This document shows, piece after piece, positions 1 to 6,179 of a DNA stretch of 64,000 bases (positions are counted from its first letter, which is position 1; each line of letters begins with the position of its first letter). Both the position numbers and the translations under genes were made by a program. The notes below the pieces were generated by a model. It was not told where the DNA came from. It saw nothing but the letters and a program-made list of their open reading frames with translations, and made no database searches. Source of the DNA: Pseudarthrobacter sp. MM222 (GTDB taxonomy: Bacteria > Actinomycetota > Actinomycetes > Actinomycetales > Micrococcaceae); contig NZ_OX352321.1 in assembly GCF_947090775.1 (NCBI RefSeq), forward strand, positions 3,968,001 to 4,032,000. The letters run 5' to 3'.

Positions 1-2
1 TT

Positions 3-551
3 TACCTGTTCAGCCTGCCGTTTACAGTGTGCCTGGCAGTGCTGCCGCTGATGTCGGACAAACCTTCCGGCCCCGGGCTGCGGCGTGGCATCGCCCTTCT
101 GGTGCTGGGCGCCGTTCTCTCCGTCACCACCATCGTCACCAGGTACGGCAACGACATCATGGAGAGCTTTAGCACGGACGAAATTGCCCTGGTGAACCGG
201 CTCTACGAGGCCGCGCCCCCTGGGTCCAAGCTGATCGAGGCGGTCCGCAACACCCCCTGGAAGTTCCAGCATTACTCCGGCTACGACTACCGGTCGCTGG
301 TCCCGGCAGAACCGAGGCCTGGTGCCAGCCCGCTGACATGTGATGCCGCCAACCAGATAGCAGCCCGTTCCGGGGCCTACCTGATCGTTACAGTGAGCCA
401 GCTTCACGCCGCAGATCTTCGCGGATCAACACCTGCCGGGGACCTTCGGAACTTTGTCGCCACGTGCGGCACCAACCCCGGCTGGACCAGAATCGCCGAG
501 AATGACGACGGCGTGGTCTTCCGCATTGAAGGAGCAAAAAATGGCAATTGA
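3..551 (+). CDS. C-terminal part of a polytopic membrane protein (5' end outside window)
   Basis: The frame is open from the first bases of the window, so this is the 3' part of a longer gene. It begins with a hydrophobic segment, has a second membrane helix (about residues 28-48 of the visible part) and ends in a roughly 120-residue soluble domain with two cysteines (in LTCDAAN and VATCGTN) that could form a disulfide if the domain is outside the cell. I do not recognise the family. The arrangement (many helices, small extracytoplasmic C-terminal domain) is common in cell-envelope polysaccharide proteins, but that is inference. The stop codon overlaps the next gene by 11 bp, so the two are probably translationally coupled. 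Confidence 0.6.
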   Translation, partial: YLFSLPFTVCLAVLPLMSDKPSGPGLRRGIALLVLGAVLSVTTIVTRYGNDIMESFSTDEIALVNRLYEAAPPGSKLIEAVRNTPWKFQHYSGYDYRSLVPAEPRPGASPLTCDAANQIAARSGAYLIVTVSQLHAADLRGSTPAGDLRNFVATCGTNPGWTRIAENDDGVVFRIEGAKNGN

Positions 552-918
552 ACGCCGCTACCTAAGCTACGCGACGGCAGCTATCGCCATAGCCGCCGTG
601 CCGCTGTCATTTTTCGGGCCCGAAGGCCTCCGCCTGGCCGTCATCGGGCTGCTGATGCTCGCCGGCCCGGGAACGGCTCTGGTTCTGCTGCTCCGGTTCG
701 GCCCCCCTCCCACCGCGCAGAGCGGTGGAACGGTCCCGCTCGCTATCGCCGTCGCAATTGCCTTCAGCCTCGCGATGTCGACGCTCGTTTCGACAGCAAT
801 GATCTACGCACGCCTCTGGTCACCTCCGGTCGGCGTTTGCATATTGTCCCTTGTCACGCTTGGCCTGCTGGCACTTGAGGTCAAGCGCTCGAGTGGCTCC
901 TTGGCAGGTGCGCGGTGA
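541..918 (+). CDS. small membrane protein, unknown function
   Basis: This encodes 125 residues with four predicted membrane segments (about residues 10-27, 32-54, 66-90 and 95-115) and few charged residues except at the ends. The ATG at 541 is chosen because it lies inside the end of the preceding gene (11-bp overlap), which is typical of coupled translation. A longer in-frame ORF from 454 would put a non-hydrophobic extension on the front and is less likely. The stop overlaps the ATG of the next small gene (ATGA). No family is recognised. It may be an accessory subunit of an envelope-polymer export or synthesis complex. Confidence 0.6.
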   Translation: MAIERRYLSYATAAIAIAAVPLSFFGPEGLRLAVIGLLMLAGPGTALVLLLRFGPPPTAQSGGTVPLAIAVAIAFSLAMSTLVSTAMIYARLWSPPVGVCILSLVTLGLLALEVKRSSGSLAGAR

Positions 919-1085
919 TGGTTTTCCTCACCGGGCTGGCTGTCGTCACCTCGCTCGTGACCTGCGATGTCTTGCGGGTACTGAACCCCGAAAAGCCGCT
1001 CCCACGGGCCGCGGTATATACGACGGCGGCTCTACTTTCGGTAGTCGGCGTCGCGGTTATAGCGCAACTAATGCGCCTTGTGTAA
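918..1085 (+). CDS. tiny two-helix membrane protein
   Basis: An ATGA overlap links this 55-codon ORF to the gene before it. The product starts MVFLTGLAVVTSLVTCDVLR, has a short polar turn with NPEKPLPR, and then a second hydrophobic segment ending VAVIAQLMRLV. Two helices with a charged loop of about 15 residues suggest a hairpin membrane peptide. The overlap with an upstream membrane gene and the clean hydropathy pattern are the main support. No homologue is recognised and the function is unknown. Confidence 0.55.
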   Translation: MVFLTGLAVVTSLVTCDVLRVLNPEKPLPRAAVYTTAALLSVVGVAVIAQLMRLV

Positions 1086-1169
1086 GCGGCGCCAGACTGC
1101 CCTGCCGCTGGGCGAGTCCGTATTAGCCGGACTACTGAAGTAATTTCCAACAATTTCTGAGGTAAATCA

Positions 1170-1919
1170 ATGAGAACACTAAAAGCGCTCGGCTCCGCGG
1201 GCACCTTAGGGCTGCTCGTCGCCGGCTCCCTTGTTTTCGGTTCCGCCCAAACGGCTACGGCTGCGACCTGCAGTCCCGCACCGTCAAACACCTACTCGGG
1301 GACGACCACCCGTATTGCTACCAGCTTTGAGATCACCGGCTTTTGCGGCCTCATACCCAAGGTGGGGGGAACCGGAACGGGCAAAGGTACCGTGACCATT
1401 CAGACCTCGCAGAGGAGAACCGGCACCCACTCAGCCAAGCTGCACGTAACGGACACAGCCGGCTCCCTCGCGAACCTTTCCACGCCTGCTTTTCCGTCCG
1501 GCACCAAAACGGCTTACGCCGACGGCTGGTTCAACATCACCACAGCGGGCGTCGCCGGCAACAACGTCCCGTACTTCCGCTTCTTCTCCGGTTCCACCCG
1601 GATCGCCGACGTTTACCGGTACAACAGCAACGGGCAGATGTGGCTGCGCGTCACTTCCCCCTCCGGGTCGTTTGTTTACACAAAGCTGACTGCCGGGAGT
1701 GTCACCATGAACGCCTGGCATCACGTCGTGATGCGGGTCACGCCAAGCGGCTCCAAGTCAACGATCCAGGTGTGGCTTGATGGGGCGTTGAAATACTCCA
1801 GCAGCGCGGTCAACATGAACGCGACCAGCCTGAGCAAAGTCCAGATGGGCGCCGAGCACAGCCGGCAGAAGGGCGACGAATACATCGATGACGTCCTCAT
1901 CACCACCCGCGCCTCATAG
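1170..1919 (+). CDS. secreted LamG/concanavalin A-like protein
   Basis: The 249-residue product has a classical Sec signal peptide: MRTLK, then a hydrophobic core, with probable cleavage after the A-T-A of QTATA near residue 31. The mature part has the beta-rich, Ser/Thr/Gly-rich character of LamG-like jelly rolls, including the WHHVVMRV strand and the QVWLDGALKYSS strand with DG turn that are typical of Laminin_G_3/concanavalin A-like domains. The start is supported by GAGGTAA about 5 bases upstream. Such domains usually bind carbohydrate, so a role at the cell surface alongside the preceding envelope genes is plausible. No catalytic residues are evident. Confidence 0.75.
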   Translation: MRTLKALGSAGTLGLLVAGSLVFGSAQTATAATCSPAPSNTYSGTTTRIATSFEITGFCGLIPKVGGTGTGKGTVTIQTSQRRTGTHSAKLHVTDTAGSLANLSTPAFPSGTKTAYADGWFNITTAGVAGNNVPYFRFFSGSTRIADVYRYNSNGQMWLRVTSPSGSFVYTKLTAGSVTMNAWHHVVMRVTPSGSKSTIQVWLDGALKYSSSAVNMNATSLSKVQMGAEHSRQKGDEYIDDVLITTRAS

Positions 1920-1980
1920 GCGCACCAGGCAGCCGACCAGGGGCCTGGACGCTGCGCCGGAACACCGGTGAGGCCAGTGC

Positions 1981-2601
1981 TTATGACAAGCGGCCGGAGC
2001 CCTGCGCTGACTTGGCGGCGTTCACGAAATCGCGGATCTTGGCCAGGTCCTTAACGCCCCTGGTTGACTCGACCCCGGAGGACACGTCAACGCCCCACGC
2101 CCCGGCTTGCCCCGCGGCGTCCGCAACGTTGGCGGAATCCAACCCACCGGCCAGCAACCAGTCCCGGCCCGACAGCCCCTTGGCCCGGACCGACGCGTAG
2201 TCCCACGCCTCGCCTGATCCGGGTACGGCGGCGTCGATCAACAGCAGTTCCTCGCCCCAACTGTCGAAGGCCTCCTTCCCGGCTTCCATGGTCACGGCGC
2301 GGATCACTTTCAGGCCGGCGTCGTGGACAGTGCACACATCCGCGGGGGTGCGGTCGCCATGCAACTGGACCCAGGCCAGCCCGGCAGCGCGGGCCAGCGC
2401 GACGGCGTCCACTGCCGGCTCATGCCGGAAGACGCCGACGGCGGCAACGCCGTCGGGAACGTGGGCCAGGAGCTCCCGGGCCCGGGCCGGGGGCACTTCA
2501 CGCGGGCTGGGCGTCAGGACGAAACCGACGGCGTCGGCGCCGGCCGCGACCGCGGCCAGCACGGACTCGGGGGTACTGAGCCCGCACACTTTGACAAACA
2601 T
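1981..2601 (-). CDS. trpF: phosphoribosylanthranilate isomerase
   Basis: This is the third step of tryptophan synthesis, Amadori rearrangement of N-(5-phosphoribosyl)anthranilate to CdRP, in the cytoplasm. The 206-residue TIM barrel has the N-terminal MFVKVCGL with the catalytic cysteine, the AVGFVL strand, WVQLHGD (phosphate/anthranilate pocket) and a late LIDAA segment carrying the catalytic aspartate. Length fits the family (about 200). It stands alone, convergent with the secreted-protein gene and divergent from the HutD-like gene. No other trp gene is in the window, a frequent situation in actinobacteria where trpF lies apart from the main trp cluster. Confidence 0.92.
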   Translation of the reverse strand: MFVKVCGLSTPESVLAAVAAGADAVGFVLTPSPREVPPARARELLAHVPDGVAAVGVFRHEPAVDAVALARAAGLAWVQLHGDRTPADVCTVHDAGLKVIRAVTMEAGKEAFDSWGEELLLIDAAVPGSGEAWDYASVRAKGLSGRDWLLAGGLDSANVADAAGQAGAWGVDVSSGVESTRGVKDLAKIRDFVNAAKSAQGSGRLS

Positions 2602-2719
2602 TCGGCTCCTTCTGCAGCGCTCCTGACGTCGACGTTAGCAAGTTGCTGCCGAGCGTGCGGACGTTATGTCCCCTGGCAGCCCGGCACGGCCTTCCGCGAC
2701 GTCCGGATAGGCTGGGCCG

Positions 2720-3394
2720 ATGGACATTATCCGCTATGCCACGCTCAAAGCCCACCCCTGGCGCAACGGCGGCGGGGTGACCCGCGAGGTTGCCAGCGGC
2801 TACTCGCCCGGGGCAGAGGCTAGCACAACCCCCGCCGGCACGGCGCAGGATCCCGATTGGGACTGGCGGGTCAGCATCGCCGAGGTCTCCAAAGCCGGCG
2901 CCTTCTCCGCATTTCCCGGCATGGACCGCGTGCTGACCGTGCTCGAGGGCGAGCTGCTGCTGCTGAGCGTCGACGGCGTCGAACATCCGCTGGAGAAATA
3001 CCGCCCCTTCCGGTTCTCCGGGGATGCCGACTCGGCCGGCGCCCTGCCCACCGGTGACATCCGCGACCTCAACGTGATCACCCGCAGGGGCGTTTTCAAG
3101 GGGTACACCTCGATCATCGAGCTTTCCAAGAAGCGGGCCCATCCCGTGTTCGCAGGCCAGCTCGGCATCCTGCTGCAGGGCCAGGCAACGGTCGGCGCCG
3201 GCACTGCGGGTTCGGAGCCCGGCACGGCGCCAGCGGTCGGGACCGCCGCCGCCACGGCGCCAGCTGCCGTCGCCGAGCCCGTGACGCTTGACCGCTACGA
3301 CGCGGTCGTCGGCTCCGACACTGCCTCACCGGAAATCCTGGGCCGTGGCTTCCTGGCCGTGGTGTCCATCGACAGGATGGACGGCGAGCCCTGA
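2720..3394 (+). CDS. HutD/Ves family cupin protein
   Basis: The N-terminal signature YATLKAHPWRNGGGVTREV (substrate-pocket WRNGGGxTxE) identifies the HutD/Ves family, a bicupin fold found near histidine-utilisation genes or alone and linked to cold response in E. coli (Ves). Further family features are DWDWRVSIAEV, GAFSAFPGMDRVLTVLEGE and DLNVITRRGV. At 224 residues it is a little longer than usual because of an Ala/Gly/Thr-rich insertion around residues 150-185. No hut genes are nearby. The biochemical role is not settled for the family, though a small-molecule-binding function is generally assumed. Confidence 0.8.
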   Translation: MDIIRYATLKAHPWRNGGGVTREVASGYSPGAEASTTPAGTAQDPDWDWRVSIAEVSKAGAFSAFPGMDRVLTVLEGELLLLSVDGVEHPLEKYRPFRFSGDADSAGALPTGDIRDLNVITRRGVFKGYTSIIELSKKRAHPVFAGQLGILLQGQATVGAGTAGSEPGTAPAVGTAAATAPAAVAEPVTLDRYDAVVGSDTASPEILGRGFLAVVSIDRMDGEP

Positions 3395-3440
3395 TCCGTC
3401 TGGGATAAACTGGACCCAAGGCCTCACCTCCCCGCGGCCT

Positions 3441-3481
3441 CCGGACGACGGTTCAGTACCCGGCACACGACAAGACTGGCC
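3441..3481 (+). promoter_or_regulatory. guanidine-III (ykkC-III) riboswitch
   Basis: The 41-nt stretch CCGGACGACGG...ACCCGGCACACGACAAGAC...TGGCC matches the compact ykkC-III aptamer. P1 is CCGG 3441-3444 pairing CCGG 3460-3463. The conserved ACGA follows P1. P2 is TTCAGT (3452-3457) pairing ACTGG (3475-3479), which makes the H-type pseudoknot. The conserved ACAAGAC is at 3470-3476. The element ends just before the AGGAG Shine-Dalgarno (3484-3488) of the SMR gene, so guanidinium binding would control ribosome access. This matches known family biology (guanidinium exporters of the SMR family). The identification is by eye against the remembered consensus. Confidence 0.88.
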
Positions 3482-3493
3482 ACAGGAGCCAAC

Positions 3494-3817
3494 ATGTCGT
3501 GGTTAATTCTCATCCTTTCCGGGGCGCTGGAGGCCGTCTGGGCCGCCGCCCTGCACCGCACCTCGCAGGCGACGGGCCGACGCCAGCTGGCCCCGGCCCT
3601 GGTCTTCTTGATCTCCGTCCTCGCCAGCACCGGAGGCCTGGCCATCGCCATGCAGTCCATCCCGACCGGAACGGCCTATGCCGTGTGGGTGGGGGTCGGC
3701 GTCGTGCTGACGTCCGGCTACGCGATCGTCACCAAGGTGGAACGCGCGACGGCGGCCCGGATCCTGCTGCTCGGCGGGATCGCAGCCTGTGTGGCCGGCC
3801 TGAAAGTGGTGGCGTGA
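3494..3817 (+). CDS. SMR family guanidinium exporter, subunit 1 (Gdx/SugE-like)
   Basis: A 107-residue, four-helix small multidrug resistance protein. The first helix has the SMR carboxylate in SGALEAVWAAAL, the SugE/Gdx pattern (Glu followed by xxWA) rather than the EmrE pattern. The central GTAYAVWVGVGV loop/helix 3 motif is also present. SMR proteins work as antiparallel dimers exchanging substrate for protons in the inner membrane. The upstream guanidine riboswitch makes guanidinium the likely substrate. AGGAG lies 5 nt before the ATG. It overlaps nothing and is followed after 2 nt by a second SMR gene, so it is probably one half of a paired (heterodimeric) transporter. Confidence 0.88.
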   Translation: MSWLILILSGALEAVWAAALHRTSQATGRRQLAPALVFLISVLASTGGLAIAMQSIPTGTAYAVWVGVGVVLTSGYAIVTKVERATAARILLLGGIAACVAGLKVVA

Positions 3818-3819
3818 CC

Positions 3820-4206
3820 ATGTCCAGGCCGTCCGCCGTTCCATGGACCATCCTGCTGGCCTCAGCTGTGCTGGAAGCAGTCTGGGCCACCGCACTGGGG
3901 CTTTCCGACGGCTTCACCCGGCCGCTGCCCACCATGGTGTTCGCCGTCACCGCCGCCCTCAGCATGGTGGGGCTGGGCATGGCCGTGAAACGCATCCCGC
4001 TCGGCACCGCCTACGCGGTTTGGGTGGGGATCGGTGCGGCCCTGACGGTCGGCTGGGCGATGGCGACCGGCGTCGAACCGGCCAGTCCGCTGAAACTGCT
4101 CTTCATCGCGGGGATCGTCGGCTGCGCTGCCGGGCTGAAACTGCTGCCGGCCGGGAATGCGGAGACGCCGCGGCCGGCATCAGGCGCCGAGCCTCCCCGG
4201 GTTTGA
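3820..4206 (+). CDS. SMR family guanidinium exporter, subunit 2
   Basis: The 128-residue product keeps the four-helix SMR plan with SAVLEAVWATALG (conserved Glu retained) and GTAYAVWVGIGAAL. The C-terminus has an extra Pro/Ala-rich tail of about 20 residues. The ATG at 3820 is 2 nt after the stop of subunit 1, so the pair is one transcriptional and probably translationally coupled unit behind the guanidine-III riboswitch. Paired SMR genes typically insert with opposite topology. Both subunits here keep the transport glutamate, so each could in principle also act as a homodimer. Confidence 0.85.
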   Translation: MSRPSAVPWTILLASAVLEAVWATALGLSDGFTRPLPTMVFAVTAALSMVGLGMAVKRIPLGTAYAVWVGIGAALTVGWAMATGVEPASPLKLLFIAGIVGCAAGLKLLPAGNAETPRPASGAEPPRV

Positions 4207-4212
4207 GCCACT

Positions 4213-4244
4213 ACGGCGGCGCGTCCCACGGGGCGCGCCGTCGT
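4213..4244 (+). terminator. possible hairpin terminator after the SMR pair
   Basis: An imperfect inverted repeat (ACGGCGGCGCG 4213-4223 against CGCGCCGTCGT 4234-4244, 10-nt loop) lies 7 bp after the stop codon. There is no T-run, so it would be a weak or Rho-assisted terminator. The rest of 4245-4378 shows nothing identifiable apart from the leader of the next gene. Confidence 0.35.
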
Positions 4245-4378
4245 ACAGGCCACGCCGCAATCAAAGGTGGGGAGAATCGGCCGGCGAGGCGCGCGACCGG
4301 CAGCCGGAATACTCGCGCCCGGGCTGGAGTTCTTGGCAGGGACGACATTTCCCGGCAGCACAGAGGATGGGGATCCAG

Positions 4379-5392
4379 ATGAGCGCAGCAGCATCAGTCC
4401 GGCTCGGCGACGGCTTGCAGGTCAGCGCCCTGGGTTTCGGCGGCATGGCCCTGACGCCGGTGTATGGCGCAGTGGATCCCGCCGAGGCCCTGCGGACCCT
4501 GCACCATGCTGTGGATGCCGGTGTCAGTTTCATTGACACTGCGGACGTCTACGGCGGCGGCAGCAACGAGGAACTGATCGCCCGGCTGCTCAAGGAGCGC
4601 CGGGGGGAGGTCCAGCTCGCCACCAAGTTTGGCCTCGTCGGGACACCGGCAACCGGCTACTCGGACGTCCAGGGCGACCCCGCCTATGTGCGCCAAGCCG
4701 TGGACCGCAGCCTGCAACGGCTGGGCACCGACACTATTGACCTGTACTACATGCACCGCCGCGACCTCCGCGTTCCGATTGTGGAAACCGTGGAGGCCAT
4801 GGCGGAGCTGGTGCAGGCCGGCAAAGTCCGGCATCTTGGCCTGTCCGAGGTGACGGCCGAGGAGCTGCGTGAAGCCAGCAGCGTCCACCCGATCGCCGCC
4901 GTCCAGAGCGAATGGTCCATCTGGAGCCGCGACGTGGAACGCAACGTTGTTCCGGCCGCGGCCGACCTCGGGGTCGGCTTCGTGCCCTACGCGCCGCTGG
5001 GCCGCGGATTCCTGACCGGCACCGTGGAAGCCTCGACGCTGGGCAGCAACGACTTCCGCCGCAACATCCCGCGCTTTGCCGACGACGCCGCCGGGGCCAA
5101 CCAGGGTGTGGTGGCCGCCGTGCGGTCCGTCGCTGCGGAGCTTAGCGTTGCTGGGCAGGCTGCAACTCCCGCCCAGGTGGCGCTGGCCTGGCTGCTGGCG
5201 AAGGGCCAGCAGCTGGGGCTGCCGGTGGTTCCCATCCCGGGCACGCGCAAGGCGGTCCGGATCGACGAGAACCTGGGCGCCCTGGCGCTCGACTTCACTC
5301 CAGCGCAACTCGGCAGGCTCGACGCCGCCGCGGACGCCGTCGTCGGGTCACGCTCCGCGGACCCCAACTGGGTGTCCGAGGGCCGTGAATAG
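4379..5392 (+). CDS. aldo/keto reductase
   Basis: This 337-residue NADPH-dependent oxidoreductase has the (beta/alpha)8 AKR fold. Visible family motifs are GFGGMAL near the start, FIDTADVYGGGSNEE (catalytic Asp and Tyr), the LATKFG strand with the catalytic Lys, DLYYMHRRD (the His position), RHLGLSEV, and near the C-terminus VPIPGTRKAVRIDENLGAL (coenzyme 2'-phosphate binding). It resembles the YakC/AKR13-like group. The substrate cannot be told. The ATG at 4379 fits the conserved N-terminus, and an in-frame ATG at 4367 would add four residues. The next gene follows after 21 bp in the same direction. Confidence 0.88.
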   Translation: MSAAASVRLGDGLQVSALGFGGMALTPVYGAVDPAEALRTLHHAVDAGVSFIDTADVYGGGSNEELIARLLKERRGEVQLATKFGLVGTPATGYSDVQGDPAYVRQAVDRSLQRLGTDTIDLYYMHRRDLRVPIVETVEAMAELVQAGKVRHLGLSEVTAEELREASSVHPIAAVQSEWSIWSRDVERNVVPAAADLGVGFVPYAPLGRGFLTGTVEASTLGSNDFRRNIPRFADDAAGANQGVVAAVRSVAAELSVAGQAATPAQVALAWLLAKGQQLGLPVVPIPGTRKAVRIDENLGALALDFTPAQLGRLDAAADAVVGSRSADPNWVSEGRE

Positions 5393-5413
5393 CGCCTCCG
5401 TAGACTGAAGCCC

Positions 5414-6064
5414 ATGGACTCGCTCATTCACTCTTTACGGAACATCACCATCCGCCGGATTTCGGTCAGCGAGATGGACAACAACGTTTACCTGCTCACC
5501 AGCAAGGCATCCGGCGCGCAGCTGCTGATCGACGCGGCCGATGATCTGGCCGCCATCGAGAAGCTGCTCGCGGACGCCGCCGCGGATACTGCCGCGACGC
5601 CGAAGCTGGCGCTGGTTGCCACCACCCATCAGCACTGGGACCACGTCCGTGCCCTGCAAGCCCTGGTGGCGGCCACCGGGGTGAAGACGGCGGCCGGGAC
5701 GGATGATGCTCCGGAGCTGCCGGTGCCGGTGGATGTGCTGCTGGATCACGGGGACGTCGGCAACTTCGACGGCTTCGACGTGACCGCAGTTCACCTGCGC
5801 GGGCATACTCCGGGTTCGATCGCCCTCGTGTACCGGGATCCCGACGGTCCGGCGCACATCTTCTCCGGCGACTCGCTGTTCCCGGGAGGCGTCGGCAACA
5901 CCCAGAAGGATCCGGAACGGTTCGCCCAGCTCATCACCGATGTGAGCGAGCGGCTGTTCGCGGTCTATCCGGATGACACCGTGGTGCATCCGGGCCACGG
6001 CAAGCCGACGACCCTGGGCGCGGAACGCCCGCACTTGGAAGAGTGGCGCGCCCGCGGCTGGTAG
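5414..6064 (+). CDS. MBL-fold metallohydrolase (glyoxalase II-like)
   Basis: The 216-residue product has the metallo-beta-lactamase metal-binding motif TTHQHWDH around residue 75, then the later ligands in VHLRGHTPGSIALVY, FSGDSLFPGGVG (Asp ligand) and VVHPGHGKPTT (last His). That set is complete for a two-metal hydrolase. It is close in plan to hydroxyacylglutathione hydrolase-like proteins but shorter, lacking the C-terminal glutathione-binding helical domain, so the substrate is unknown. It lies 21 bp after the aldo/keto reductase, and the two may form an aldehyde/thioester detoxification pair (inference). Confidence 0.85.
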   Translation: MDSLIHSLRNITIRRISVSEMDNNVYLLTSKASGAQLLIDAADDLAAIEKLLADAAADTAATPKLALVATTHQHWDHVRALQALVAATGVKTAAGTDDAPELPVPVDVLLDHGDVGNFDGFDVTAVHLRGHTPGSIALVYRDPDGPAHIFSGDSLFPGGVGNTQKDPERFAQLITDVSERLFAVYPDDTVVHPGHGKPTTLGAERPHLEEWRARGW

Positions 6065-6072
6065 GCCGCGCC

Positions 6073-6118
6073 GCGCTTCGTGGTTTGGGCTGCGCTTCGT
6101 GGTTTGCGCTGCGCTTTC
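6073..6118 (+). repeat. 19-bp tandem repeat (about 2.4 copies)
   Basis: GCGCTTCGTGGTTTGGGCT (6073-6091) is followed by GCGCTTCGTGGTTTGCGCT (6092-6110), one mismatch, and then a partial third copy. It lies between the MBL gene stop and the large terminator hairpin. It looks like a recent slippage duplication. Confidence 0.8.
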
Positions 6119-6155
6119 GGACGGCCGCTACGGGGATCCCCGTAGCGGCCGTCCG
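6118..6155. terminator. long perfect palindrome, probable bidirectional terminator
   Basis: The sequence from 6118 to 6155 is a perfect inverted repeat, 19 bp per arm with the axis between 6136 and 6137 (GGGGA|TCCCC at the tip). It sits between convergent genes (MBL hydrolase and DEAD-box helicase). On the + strand it is followed by GTTTG, so termination for the + strand gene is plausible; the arrangement suits both directions. Confidence 0.7.
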
Positions 6156-6179
6156 TTTGCGCAGCGGAAAACCGGAACC

